Assembly: GCA_027024445.1 (NCBI GenBank)
Contig: JALVSJ010000292.1
Location: forward strand, 1-37,187
Length of the DNA: 37,187 nt
Origin: Desulfobacterales bacterium
Lineage (GTDB): Bacteria > Desulfobacterota > DSM-4660 > Desulfatiglandales > Desulfatiglandaceae
Reading direction: 5' to 3'
Shown here piece by piece: positions 29,953-37,187 of this stretch; within the stretch, counting starts at the first letter, position 1; each line of letters begins with the position of its first letter. The notes beneath the pieces were generated by a model that was not told the DNA's origin, did no database searches, and saw only the letters and a list, made by a program, of their open reading frames with translations. Made by a program: the position numbers and the translations under genes.

Positions 29953-31305
29953 ATGGAATCGGCAAAGGTTATCAGCTTTGAGACTCTAACGGAGAACGTA
30001 GGTCGGTTCAACGTAAAGAATAAAACCTTCTTGATCCCACAGATGAATAGGATCGGGGGACATCTTCTGGCTGCTACATTTCGGGGGTTTGGGATCAAAG
30101 CCAAGGTGATGGAGACCTTTAAGGGAATGGATCTCGGCAAGGAATATACATCGGGAAAGGAGTGCTATCCCTGCCAGATCACCACGGGAGATATCCTGTA
30201 TTTCCTTAAAACAGAGAAGGAAAGGCTGGGAGATGCCTTTGATCCCGAAGACTATGTCTATTTTATGCCCGAATCTGATGGGCCCTGTCGTTTTGGAATG
30301 TATAACAAATACCAGCGAATAGTCTTGGACTCTTTTCCCGAGTTCAAGAGGATTCGAATTGGAGCTCTGACCACAAGGGATGGATATTCTCTGGAGGGTC
30401 TCATAGATGAAGAGAGAGTCAGTGATTTGAGAAAGGCTTCGTATTTTTCCGTGGTAGTTGCAGACATACTTGATAGATTGCTGTGGCGGATTCGGCCTTA
30501 TGAAAAAGAGAAAGGAATGGCCGATGAGTTTATTGAAAACTCCATGCATTTAATGGAGGAGGTTTTCGAGGTATATGGCCCGAAAAAGAACTTCGAGAGA
30601 ATCCTGGATAAGCTGGAGGAGGTAATAGAGCAGGGGAAAGAAATCATTGACCCTTCAATCCCTCCAAAACCTCTCATAGGCATTGTTGGTGAAATATATG
30701 TGAGAAGTCACGTGTATGCCAACCAGAACCTCATAAGATTACTTGAAAAGTACGGCGGTGAGGCAGTGAATGCATCCATAGCCGAGTGGATGAACTATAC
30801 AAGTTATGATAGGCTAAGAGAAGCGAAGATAGGGTTGAGATTGCAACTCAAACAGTTGCGCTTGGGCGCTGTTAAAAAATATCTGAAGAAAATGCTGGAT
30901 TTTGGTGGAGATCTTTATTACCAGGAAATCCGCCAGAGGCAGGTCTACAAAAGGGTCAAGAAACTTATCAATATTCCCCACGATCACAAGGTCGGGCATT
31001 TGGAGAAGGTCTTGAAAGAGAAGGATCTGTTTACCTTTGATGTGGGCACTGAAGCATGCCTGAGCATAGCCGGTATTGTAGAATATGCGCGTGAGGGATT
31101 TAACGGTGTGGTAAATGCCTATCCGTTTACATGCATGCCCAGCACTACTACCTCGGCAATTGTGAAGCCGCTAATGGATAAGCTGGGCGTGCCATATCTG
31201 GATACCCCCTATGACTCCAGTTACCAACCAGGTAGAGAGGCTGCCATAAGGACATTTATGTATCAGGCCCATCAGCATTTCAATCGCCACGGTAGAAGGC
31301 ATTGA
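29953..31305 (+). CDS. HgdB/COG3581-like cysteine-rich partner of the activase fusion
   Basis: A 450-residue soluble protein starting on the base after the activase stop codon, so the two must be co-translated. It resembles COG3581 proteins, distant relatives of the 2-hydroxyacyl-CoA dehydratase subunits. Five cysteines sit in motif-like contexts: C71-x2-C74 (KECYPCQ), C112 (DGPCRFG), C369 (EACLSIAG) and C394 (PFTCMPS). These could hold an Fe-S cluster. A basic, helix-rich middle region lies at about 290-350. I infer that it pairs with the C-terminal region of the upstream protein as a dehydratase- or reductase-like heterodimer. No acyl-CoA, amino acid or aromatic degradation genes are adjacent to suggest a substrate. 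Confidence 0.85.
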   Translation: MESAKVISFETLTENVGRFNVKNKTFLIPQMNRIGGHLLAATFRGFGIKAKVMETFKGMDLGKEYTSGKECYPCQITTGDILYFLKTEKERLGDAFDPEDYVYFMPESDGPCRFGMYNKYQRIVLDSFPEFKRIRIGALTTRDGYSLEGLIDEERVSDLRKASYFSVVVADILDRLLWRIRPYEKEKGMADEFIENSMHLMEEVFEVYGPKKNFERILDKLEEVIEQGKEIIDPSIPPKPLIGIVGEIYVRSHVYANQNLIRLLEKYGGEAVNASIAEWMNYTSYDRLREAKIGLRLQLKQLRLGAVKKYLKKMLDFGGDLYYQEIRQRQVYKRVKKLINIPHDHKVGHLEKVLKEKDLFTFDVGTEACLSIAGIVEYAREGFNGVVNAYPFTCMPSTTTSAIVKPLMDKLGVPYLDTPYDSSYQPGREAAIRTFMYQAHQHFNRHGRRH

Positions 31306-31459
31306 GCTGGCAGGATCCGTTGACACCCGCTTTCTCACAACTTGCAGAGGAGAATAGCTGTTCTGCACGCTTGAGAGTGTCGTAGATGGAGCTGTTTGGA
31401 GATGAATCACCACTGGTGGTGGGGTCGGGAAAGGATAGAAAATAGATAAAGGAAAGAAA

Positions 31460-32941
31460 ATGGCAACCAAAATGCTCATAAATGCAGTAGAGGCAGAGGA
31501 AGCGAGGGTGGCCATAGTAAAGGACGGCGTGCTTGAGGATTTCTATATTGAAACACTTGGCGAAGAAGAAAAGGTCGGCAACATCTATAAAGGGATAATC
31601 GAAAAAATGGAGCCAAGTCTGCAGGCCTGTTTTGTTAACATAGGTCTGGAAAAGAACGGTTTTCTTCCCTTTAATGAGATCCATCCTGAGTATTTCACCA
31701 GACCTCAGGCCCTTGATAGGCCCCAACCTATTCAATCCCTTGTCAAGGAGGGCCAGGAGGTCTTGGTTCAGGTGACAAAGGAAATGCCTGGCCGCAAGGG
31801 GCATCATCTTACTACCTATTTGTCAATTGCCAGCAGGTTCCTGGTTCTCACGCCTGGCAGAGAGGGAGGAGGGATATCCAAGAAAATAGAGGATGAAGCA
31901 GAAAGGGCTCGAATAAAAAAGGTTATGAGCCAATTCAAGTTCCCCGAAGGAGTGGGGTATATTGTGAGGACAGCTGCAGAGGGCCAGAGTAAGCGCGAAT
32001 TATCTAAAGACCTCAAGCGCCTCCTCAGAGTATGGGCAGACATTAAAAAGAGGGTGAAAAAAGCACCTCCTCTGACGTTGATCCATCAAGAGCAAGATGT
32101 ATGTCTGCGCGTTCTTCGGGACCATTTTTCGGCTGATATAAGTGAAGTGCTGGTGGATGACAGAGAAACCTATGTTAAGGTCAAGAATTATATGAAGATT
32201 ATCTCTCCCAGATATCAAAGGAGAGTCAAACTGTATAAAGACAACGTCCCTATCTTCGACCGCTTTGATGTAGAACGACAGATTGAAAGCATTTTTAGCA
32301 ATAGAGTGAATTTAAAATCCGGCGGTTACATTACTATTGATCCCACAGAGGCCTTGATCTCCATCGATGTCAATTCAGGCAAAGGGATGTTGGGTAAAGA
32401 CATTGAGACCATGGCCTTTCGCACCAATATCGAAGCAGCTAAGGAGGTAGCTAGGCAGTTAAGGTTACGCGACCTTGGAGGCCTTATTGTAGTAGATTTT
32501 ATAGATATGAAAGACAAAAGACACGTTAGAGAAGTAGAAAAGGTTCTGAGGGAGGAGTTCAAGAAAGATAAGGCCAAGATTGATATGTCAAGGATCTCAA
32601 AATTCGGGCTAGTGGAAATATCACGCCAACGGATAAGGCCCCCGATAGAGTCTCGAAGATACCATGTTTGCCAATATTGTCACGGCAGAGGTCTGGTCCA
32701 ATCAATTGAATCTGCTGCGGTGTCAGTGTTGAGAAGGATATCCATGGGGTTGTCTCGTAAAGGCATAAGCGCGGTGGAAGGACGACTACCAGAAGAAGTG
32801 ACCAACTATCTCCAGAACAAAAAGAGAAAGGAACTATCCGAACTGGAATCACGTTATGGAGTGGAGATAACATTGGTAGCAGATGAGTCCCTTGCTCCAG
32901 GGGAGGCCCAACTTGAGTTTATCAGACAGGAAGCAGCGTGA
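31460..32941 (+). CDS. rng: Ribonuclease G (RNase E/G family)
   Basis: RNase G processes 16S rRNA 5' ends and cleaves mRNA. The 493-residue protein has an S1 domain near the N-terminus (about 35-125) and the RNase E/G catalytic core. Catalytic metal ligands Asp303 (ISIDVNS) and Asp346 (VVDFIDM) and the Zn-link cysteines Cys404/Cys407 (CQYC) fall on the same residue numbers as in E. coli RNase E. There is no long disordered scaffold tail, hence RNase G rather than E. It starts 154 bp after the COG3581 gene. That gap has a TTGACA (31320-31325) without a good -10, a CACCA/TGGTG mini-hairpin near 31410 and AAAGGAAAG before the ATG. Confidence 0.94.
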   Translation: MATKMLINAVEAEEARVAIVKDGVLEDFYIETLGEEEKVGNIYKGIIEKMEPSLQACFVNIGLEKNGFLPFNEIHPEYFTRPQALDRPQPIQSLVKEGQEVLVQVTKEMPGRKGHHLTTYLSIASRFLVLTPGREGGGISKKIEDEAERARIKKVMSQFKFPEGVGYIVRTAAEGQSKRELSKDLKRLLRVWADIKKRVKKAPPLTLIHQEQDVCLRVLRDHFSADISEVLVDDRETYVKVKNYMKIISPRYQRRVKLYKDNVPIFDRFDVERQIESIFSNRVNLKSGGYITIDPTEALISIDVNSGKGMLGKDIETMAFRTNIEAAKEVARQLRLRDLGGLIVVDFIDMKDKRHVREVEKVLREEFKKDKAKIDMSRISKFGLVEISRQRIRPPIESRRYHVCQYCHGRGLVQSIESAAVSVLRRISMGLSRKGISAVEGRLPEEVTNYLQNKKRKELSELESRYGVEITLVADESLAPGEAQLEFIRQEAA

Positions 32942-32982
32942 TACTCTACTTCGTTTGCTGACAATAGTAACTCTGTGCAGAC

Positions 32983-34809
32983 ATGTTCAATAACATCATC
33001 TACTTTATTATTGTACTGCTCATCTTTAGTGTAGGCAGCGCTAATCTTACCCCACCTTTTTCCTTCCCCTTTTTTTGGCTGAGTTTGGTTTTTGGCTGGG
33101 TTATGTTTTCCCTGATCTGTTATCTGCGCTTCAAGAATTTGATGAAAGGCATAAAAGCAAGCGACGGGGTGGAGGGGGAGCTTACACGGTCATATCATAG
33201 TTCTGTTACAAGACTGTCCATCGCCGCCATAGTGCTTTTTGCTGTTGACGTTTATATCCTAAACATCAAATATTGGCTCAACCGTATCCCACTTTTTAGC
33301 CATTCCTCACTATTTCAAGGCTTGACAGCTTTGGGTATTTTCTTCTTGTATCTTTCTACGGTCTGGTTTTTTTCCTATCCCTGCTACAAGGCCTTATTTG
33401 GATCCAGCATATCCAGGAGATCATATGTGCTGGGCCAGATACGATTCAATTTCCCAATCCTCCTGCCATGGATGGCCCTTTCTTTTGTGTATGATTTAAT
33501 CGAACTCTCGGGATTAAAAGTATTGAGCTCAATTTTTGACACCCCTGCTGGTCAAATCATCTTCTTTGGCATATTTCTGGTTGTCTTAATGATTTTCATG
33601 CCGCGGTGGGTCCAATTTCTATGGGGTTGCAAGCCCCTGGGGGAGAATGAAAAGGTGATGGCCTTGAAGAAGTTCTTAGATGAGCAAGGCTTTAGTTATC
33701 GAGGCATCCTTCGGTGGCCTGTCTTTGAAGGGCGAACGCTGAGCGCAGGAATAATGGGAATGATTGGAAGGTATAGATATATCCTTGTTACTGATGCACT
33801 GCTGGAACTCCTATCCATAGACGAGCTTAAGGCAGTGCTGGCCCATGAGATGGGGCACGCCAAGTACAAGCACCTGGTGTTCTATGTGATCTTTTTTGTA
33901 GGATTTATTGCTATTTCCTTGGGTTTGTTTGACATCTTTTACTATCTTGTGGCCTCTCAACCTTTTTTTCTCAAATTGCTGACCAACAAGAGCGGTTCAT
34001 CCATAAACTTTTTCTATCTCGCACTGAGCATTCCTATGCTTGTGACCCTAGTGGTGTATTTCAGGTATGTATTGGGTTTTTTCATGAGAAACTTTGAACG
34101 TCAGGCTGATCTGTACTCCGCACAATTGATGGGCACACCCAGATATACCATAGAATCTCTGGAAAAAATTGCCCTGTGGAGCGGCAAGAGTCGCGATGTT
34201 CCCAGTTGGCACCACTACAGTATTCGGGAAAGGGTTGAATGCCTGAGGAAGATGGTCACTGACCCGTCTTTACCAAAGCGGCATAACAGATTTGTATTTG
34301 TCGCGTTTGTGCTCTATGTACTGTGTGTTGGCGCGCTCAGTTATGAGCTAAATTTTAGCGGTGCCACAGATCGCTTTTCTTACGATTTCTTGACAAAAGT
34401 TCTAGAAAAAAATGTGTCAAGTGAGCCTTCGAATGTGGCGGCCTGGGAGGCCCTTGCAATGCTCTATCACAAAAAGGGAGACATTAGGAAGGCTGCAGAG
34501 GCCTACAGGCGAATTTTGGCAATTCAACCTGAAAACACGGTGGCTCTCAATAATCTTGCCTGGATCCTGGCCACAGATCCTCATAGCAGTGAGTGGCAAA
34601 AACACGAAGCCCTTGCAATGGCTAAACGGGCCGTAGAAAAGGATAGAAACTCTACGTACTTGGATACTCTGGCCGAGGCATATTTTGTTAATGGATACCG
34701 CCAACTGGCGGTGGAGACAGCCAAAGAGGCCCTTGATCTAGCCAAAGACAATAAAGAGTATTATATCAACCAGCTTGAAAAGTTCCGCTCTCAGCTTAGC
34801 CCTGGATAA
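32983..34809 (+). CDS. M48 family membrane metallopeptidase with C-terminal TPR repeats
   Basis: A 608-residue protein. The N-terminal 230 residues hold about five membrane helices. The peptidase part has the zinc site His288-Glu-x-x-His292 (HEMGH) and the third ligand Glu372 (ERQAD), and two more helices lie between them. Another helix lies near 430. Residues about 470-600 form tetratricopeptide repeats (AWEALAMLYHKKGDIRKAAEAYRR as the first unit, shown as landmark only in part). The layout resembles HtpX/Ste24-like quality-control proteases with an added protein-interaction domain. It starts 41 bp after rng and converges on the next gene with 4 bp between stops. Confidence 0.9.
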   Translation: MFNNIIYFIIVLLIFSVGSANLTPPFSFPFFWLSLVFGWVMFSLICYLRFKNLMKGIKASDGVEGELTRSYHSSVTRLSIAAIVLFAVDVYILNIKYWLNRIPLFSHSSLFQGLTALGIFFLYLSTVWFFSYPCYKALFGSSISRRSYVLGQIRFNFPILLPWMALSFVYDLIELSGLKVLSSIFDTPAGQIIFFGIFLVVLMIFMPRWVQFLWGCKPLGENEKVMALKKFLDEQGFSYRGILRWPVFEGRTLSAGIMGMIGRYRYILVTDALLELLSIDELKAVLAHEMGHAKYKHLVFYVIFFVGFIAISLGLFDIFYYLVASQPFFLKLLTNKSGSSINFFYLALSIPMLVTLVVYFRYVLGFFMRNFERQADLYSAQLMGTPRYTIESLEKIALWSGKSRDVPSWHHYSIRERVECLRKMVTDPSLPKRHNRFVFVAFVLYVLCVGALSYELNFSGATDRFSYDFLTKVLEKNVSSEPSNVAAWEALAMLYHKKGDIRKAAEAYRRILAIQPENTVALNNLAWILATDPHSSEWQKHEALAMAKRAVEKDRNSTYLDTLAEAYFVNGYRQLAVETAKEALDLAKDNKEYYINQLEKFRSQLSPG

Positions 34810-34813
34810 AAGG

Positions 34814-35359
34814 CTACTTTTCTGTAATGGCAGACTGTGTATTATTGAAGGCCAGCCTCTTTATGTACTTCTTTGATCTGGTGTAGGCGTACCTTGCGAT
34901 GATATAAAGGCCAAGGGAGGGCCCTATAAAATTAATTTGGTAGCCTCCCGCCCATTGTGGCAAGACGAAAAAGGTCATTTGCCCAAACCTTTCGTTTAAC
35001 CAAGCTACAGCAAAAAAGGCAGGCCAAAGGGATCCCATACCCATTGCGATAAGTGCAAAAAAAGATTTGCCGAATTCTTCATTGGCTAGCCAGTTGATTT
35101 TTCTATAGGCCGTTTCATCTCCCATCGACTTTGCCTTCATGGACTGCTCATGGTAGTAGTCCGTGTTTTTTAGCAAATTCCTTATATATTTTTCATTCAT
35201 CTTGAAGGCTAAAAGAATTGTCAGGTCCCCGAGAAGTACAGCCCAAAGGCAAAGAGTAAACGTGCCCACTGTCCATCCGAGAAGTGGATTGCTAAACCAC
35301 CGGTAAGGCGCTATCAATATTGGATCAATGTTGGTTAGCCACCCCACGACAGGATCCAT
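34814..35359 (-). CDS. Small three-helix membrane protein of unknown function (Oxa1/DUF106-like topology)
   Basis: A 181-residue protein I do not recognise by sequence. Predicted membrane helices lie at about 27-51, 98-120 and 143-160. A charged 45-residue loop follows the first (contains EKYIRNLLKNTDYYHEQS and KAKSMGDETAYRK). A long first helix, charged helical loop and then two helices is the topology of minimal Oxa1-superfamily proteins such as DUF106/EMC3; this is inference from topology only. It lies downstream of the TauE/SafE gene on the same strand with its own promoter and an AAGGGA ribosome binding site, so a role with that transporter is the simplest guess. Confidence 0.75.
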   Translation of the reverse strand: MDPVVGWLTNIDPILIAPYRWFSNPLLGWTVGTFTLCLWAVLLGDLTILLAFKMNEKYIRNLLKNTDYYHEQSMKAKSMGDETAYRKINWLANEEFGKSFFALIAMGMGSLWPAFFAVAWLNERFGQMTFFVLPQWAGGYQINFIGPSLGLYIIARYAYTRSKKYIKRLAFNNTQSAITEK

Positions 35360-35404
35360 GTGACGTCCCTTTCGGCCAAAAAAGTGAAGGAATACTGGCC
35401 TTCC

Positions 35405-35434
35405 ATTATTCCAACTAATCGAATCTCATGTCAA
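35405..35434 (-). promoter_or_regulatory. Promoter, with palindromic -35, for the 181-residue membrane protein gene
   Basis: On the minus strand TTGACA (35434-35429) is 18 bp from AATAAT (35410-35405). The -35 lies inside the palindrome TCATGTCAAACATGA (35426-35440, 6-bp arms), a possible operator. It reads toward the gene at 35359. Confidence 0.55.
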
Positions 35435-35460
35435 ACATGAATTGAAGAGTTCAGAAGGTG

Positions 35461-35498
35461 CACCAGTGGCCCCGGCCCGAGAGCCGGAGCCACAAGTG
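35461..35498 (-). other. GC-rich stem-loop between the TauE/SafE gene and its downstream neighbour
   Basis: GTGGC-c-CCGGC (35466-35476) pairs with GCCGG-a-GCCAC (35483-35493) around a 6-base loop; outer CAC/GTG arms extend it to 35461-35498. No T-run follows on either strand. It may be a Rho-assisted end, a 3' stabiliser of the transporter mRNA, or a processing site. Confidence 0.6.
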
Positions 35499-35523
35499 TT
35501 AAAGAGATGTCAAACAGTAGCAA

Positions 35524-36831
35524 TTAGAACGGAGGTACTATGCTCTTGCCTATGAAGCCTTTGGTTGTATAGCGGAGTCCTACATAGAAGGCGAGAATGA
35601 TGAAAATGAGCCTCAGAACCTTGTCAGGGATATACTTGGATGTGCGGGGACCTAACATGGACCCAATAAAAATTCCTATTAATTCAGCCCCGATCAGGCC
35701 CCATGATACGATTACCCCTTTACCAACCATATACGTAAAAATGGAAACTATCATTCCGATCAGGACCACCAGAGCTGAGGTTCCGGCCACGAGGAACATG
35801 GGCAGTCCTGCGACAGAGGTTAGGAATGGAACATAAAGAAATCCGCCACCTATTCCCAAAAAAGCTGCTATTGCAGCAATGAATATACCTCCCAGCATAG
35901 GCACCCAGGCGGTGAAACTGAATTCCTGGCCGTAAAAGGTAAATCTTATCTTGCCAATGAAGAATGTAAGTACCCATCCGATTACCAACAGAACATATGC
36001 GACCCATCTTGCAGCGTCAATCAGGTTAGTCCATAGTGCCGAGGCAACAACGCAGGCAACTGCAATTATCATAAAAGTCCAGGAGCCCTCAATGATGCGG
36101 ACGCCTTTCTCTCTCGTATCCGCCTTTTCCTTTACTGCCTTCTCGTATGCATCTGCGGCAGCCTTACTTTCTTTTTTCTTGGCTGCCCAGGCGGGCGTCA
36201 TCTGGTAGATGAGATATGCACCTATGACAAACACGGCAATTCCGAACCATCCCAGATAGGCCTTGAGGGAGATTTTACCTGCCGTTATCTCTGGAATCAG
36301 CCATGATCCGCCAATGCCACCAATGGCCAAGCACAGTCCAAGTGGAGCGACGAGTCTCCCCATACGGTAATAATTAGTGGAGGATATCAATCCAGATAGA
36401 CCAACAAGCCACTGGTTAGAAACACGAATCGAGTCAGTGAGAAGCTTGTTGACAGGACTGCCTTTGCCAAAAGACTTGGCATAGTCACCCAGACCAAATA
36501 TGGTTATATGCCCAACGCCAGCCATGATGCCCCCAAAGGCTCCCACACTTGAGAAAATCCAGCCAACCCATATTGCCCAAAGCAGCCCTACAATCAGGTT
36601 AGGCTTTGGAGCGCCCGGAATACCCAGATATCCAGGCTTCTCCCCCGGCTTTATGACCTGCCTTGTCTTAGCCGCAGTTTTCTCGTTTTGAAGACTCTTT
36701 TCTATGGCGGCTTTCATCTTGGCAGGCATGTCGGGCGGCGTTAGAGAGGACGTCCCTTGGGCCATTGCAAGGGCTACAAAGGATAATAGGATAAGAAGAG
36801 CTGTTCCCAACAAAAAACGGCGATTTTTCAT
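35524..36831 (-). CDS. TauE/SafE family membrane transporter (putative sulfite/organosulfonate exporter)
   Basis: A 435-residue protein that begins with a signal-like helix (cleavage near AMA-QG, about residue 25), then about 50 polar residues predicted outside the membrane. Two TauE-type halves follow: one with GAFGGIMAGVGH (about 97-108) and one with AFLGIGGGFLYVP (about 317-329). A charged cytoplasmic loop of about 40 residues rich in Lys, Glu and Ala (about 217-260) separates them. Family members move sulfite, sulfoacetate or other small anions; the substrate here is not proven. A strong AGGAGG precedes the ATG. The second gene on this strand is the 181-residue membrane protein. Confidence 0.88.
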   Translation of the reverse strand: MKNRRFLLGTALLILLSFVALAMAQGTSSLTPPDMPAKMKAAIEKSLQNEKTAAKTRQVIKPGEKPGYLGIPGAPKPNLIVGLLWAIWVGWIFSSVGAFGGIMAGVGHITIFGLGDYAKSFGKGSPVNKLLTDSIRVSNQWLVGLSGLISSTNYYRMGRLVAPLGLCLAIGGIGGSWLIPEITAGKISLKAYLGWFGIAVFVIGAYLIYQMTPAWAAKKKESKAAADAYEKAVKEKADTREKGVRIIEGSWTFMIIAVACVVASALWTNLIDAARWVAYVLLVIGWVLTFFIGKIRFTFYGQEFSFTAWVPMLGGIFIAAIAAFLGIGGGFLYVPFLTSVAGLPMFLVAGTSALVVLIGMIVSIFTYMVGKGVIVSWGLIGAELIGIFIGSMLGPRTSKYIPDKVLRLIFIILAFYVGLRYTTKGFIGKSIVPPF

Positions 36832-36908
36832 TTCTAACCTCCTTTTTATAGTTAGAAATTACCCCCTCCTTGCGCTACGACCATTGTGCTTCAACTTGGC
36901 TGGTTGGC

Positions 36909-36937
36909 AATGTAAGTTATTATATTGGGATAGTCAA
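36909..36937 (-). promoter_or_regulatory. Promoter of the TauE/SafE gene
   Basis: On the minus strand TTGACT (36937-36932) is 17 bp from TACATT (36914-36909), about 78 bp upstream of the ATG. A perfect TATAAT also lies inside the spacer but has no -35 at normal distance. Confidence 0.5.
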
Positions 36938-36992
36938 GAATAAATATAAATGAAGGCCCCTTGCAATGAATTCTTTGCGTAAGTTGAATTGC

Positions 36993-37021
36993 TAGACATG
37001 GTTGGGTGTTGGTGTTATAAA
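36993..37021 (+). promoter_or_regulatory. Promoter of rfaE1
   Basis: TAGACA (36993-36998) and TATAAA (37016-37021) are separated by 17 bp, each one base from consensus. The promoter reads toward the gene at 37083. With the opposite promoter it divides the 251-bp divergent gap. Confidence 0.6.
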
Positions 37022-37082
37022 AACACGCTAGCTTATTTCTGTTGTATACCTTTTTGAGTAGAGCCCGCTTGAGGATTATTTA

Positions 37083-37187
37083 ATGATAGATGAGATATAC
37101 AATAAAGACAAACTTGTAGGCTCGTTAGAAAGGTTCTCCGGTGCCCGCATCCTAGTGGTAGGTGACATTATCCTTGATGAATACATA
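37083..37187 (+). CDS. rfaE1: D-glycero-beta-D-manno-heptose-7-phosphate kinase (partial, N-terminus only)
   Basis: Thirty-five codons run off the window. After a short helix, the sequence GARILVVGDIILDEYI matches the first strand and loop of PfkB-family sugar kinases of the RfaE1/HldE kind, where this pattern is nearly diagnostic. It would make ADP-heptose precursor for the LPS inner core, consistent with a Gram-negative cell. GAGGA stands 7 bp before the ATG. Other ribokinase-family members cannot be excluded from so short a stretch. Confidence 0.7.
   Translation, partial: MIDEIYNKDKLVGSLERFSGARILVVGDIILDEYI

Overview
The window looks like chromosomal DNA from an anaerobic deltaproteobacterium in the broad sense (Desulfobacterota or a relative). 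Several features point that way. The F-type ATP synthase operon has paired b' and b subunits and lacks a and c. ThiC is of the short anaerobe type. A bactofilin sits beside the rod-shape genes. There is an oxygen-sensitive type BadF/HgdC activase system, and a TauE/SafE-type transporter. Nearly all genes are intact and housekeeping in character. I see no insertion sequence, prophage, CRISPR array, tRNA or rRNA.

Layout. 1-1861 (minus) is a CHASE2 adenylate cyclase cut by the window edge. 2168-4338 (plus) holds thiD and thiC. 4347-9010 (minus) is the classic rpmH-rnpA-yidD-yidC-jag-mnmE block (ribosomal protein L34, RNase P protein, membrane insertion, tRNA modification); rpmH is only 44 codons. 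It diverges from mreB across a 133-bp gap in which two promoters share overlapping -10 elements. 9144-14757 (plus) is the elongasome cluster mreB-mreC-mreD-mrdA-rodA, followed by a bactofilin (14945-15316). 15438-21366 is the ATP synthase operon b'-b-delta-alpha-gamma-beta-epsilon, with a good upstream promoter and a textbook terminator downstream.

21481-24012 carries a ZapB-like coiled coil, ZapA, a 424-bp gene-poor stretch with a strong hairpin, and RNase Y. 24068-26755 is DNA polymerase I. 26905-31305 is a tightly coupled pair. The first gene encodes a 1015-residue protein with two tandem BadF/BcrA/HgdC-type ATPase activase modules fused to a cysteine-containing dehydratase-like region. 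The second encodes a 450-residue cysteine-rich partner. 31460-32941 is RNase G, and 32983-34809 is a membrane M48 metallopeptidase with C-terminal TPRs. On the minus strand, 34814-36831 holds a TauE/SafE-family transporter and a small three-TM protein. The window ends inside a plus-strand heptose-7-phosphate kinase gene (rfaE1).

The most interesting items are: (i) the double activase fusion and its partner, which together carry every part of a 2-hydroxyacyl-CoA dehydratase-like radical enzyme in two polypeptides, with no obvious substrate pathway next to them; (ii) a period-7 GG-phased repeat found in two intergenic regions, one of them as facing inverted arrays; (iii) the structured region between zapA and rny; (iv) the small Oxa1/DUF106-like membrane protein behind a palindrome-covered promoter. 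Functional calls rest on recognised motifs and gene order; no database search was possible.
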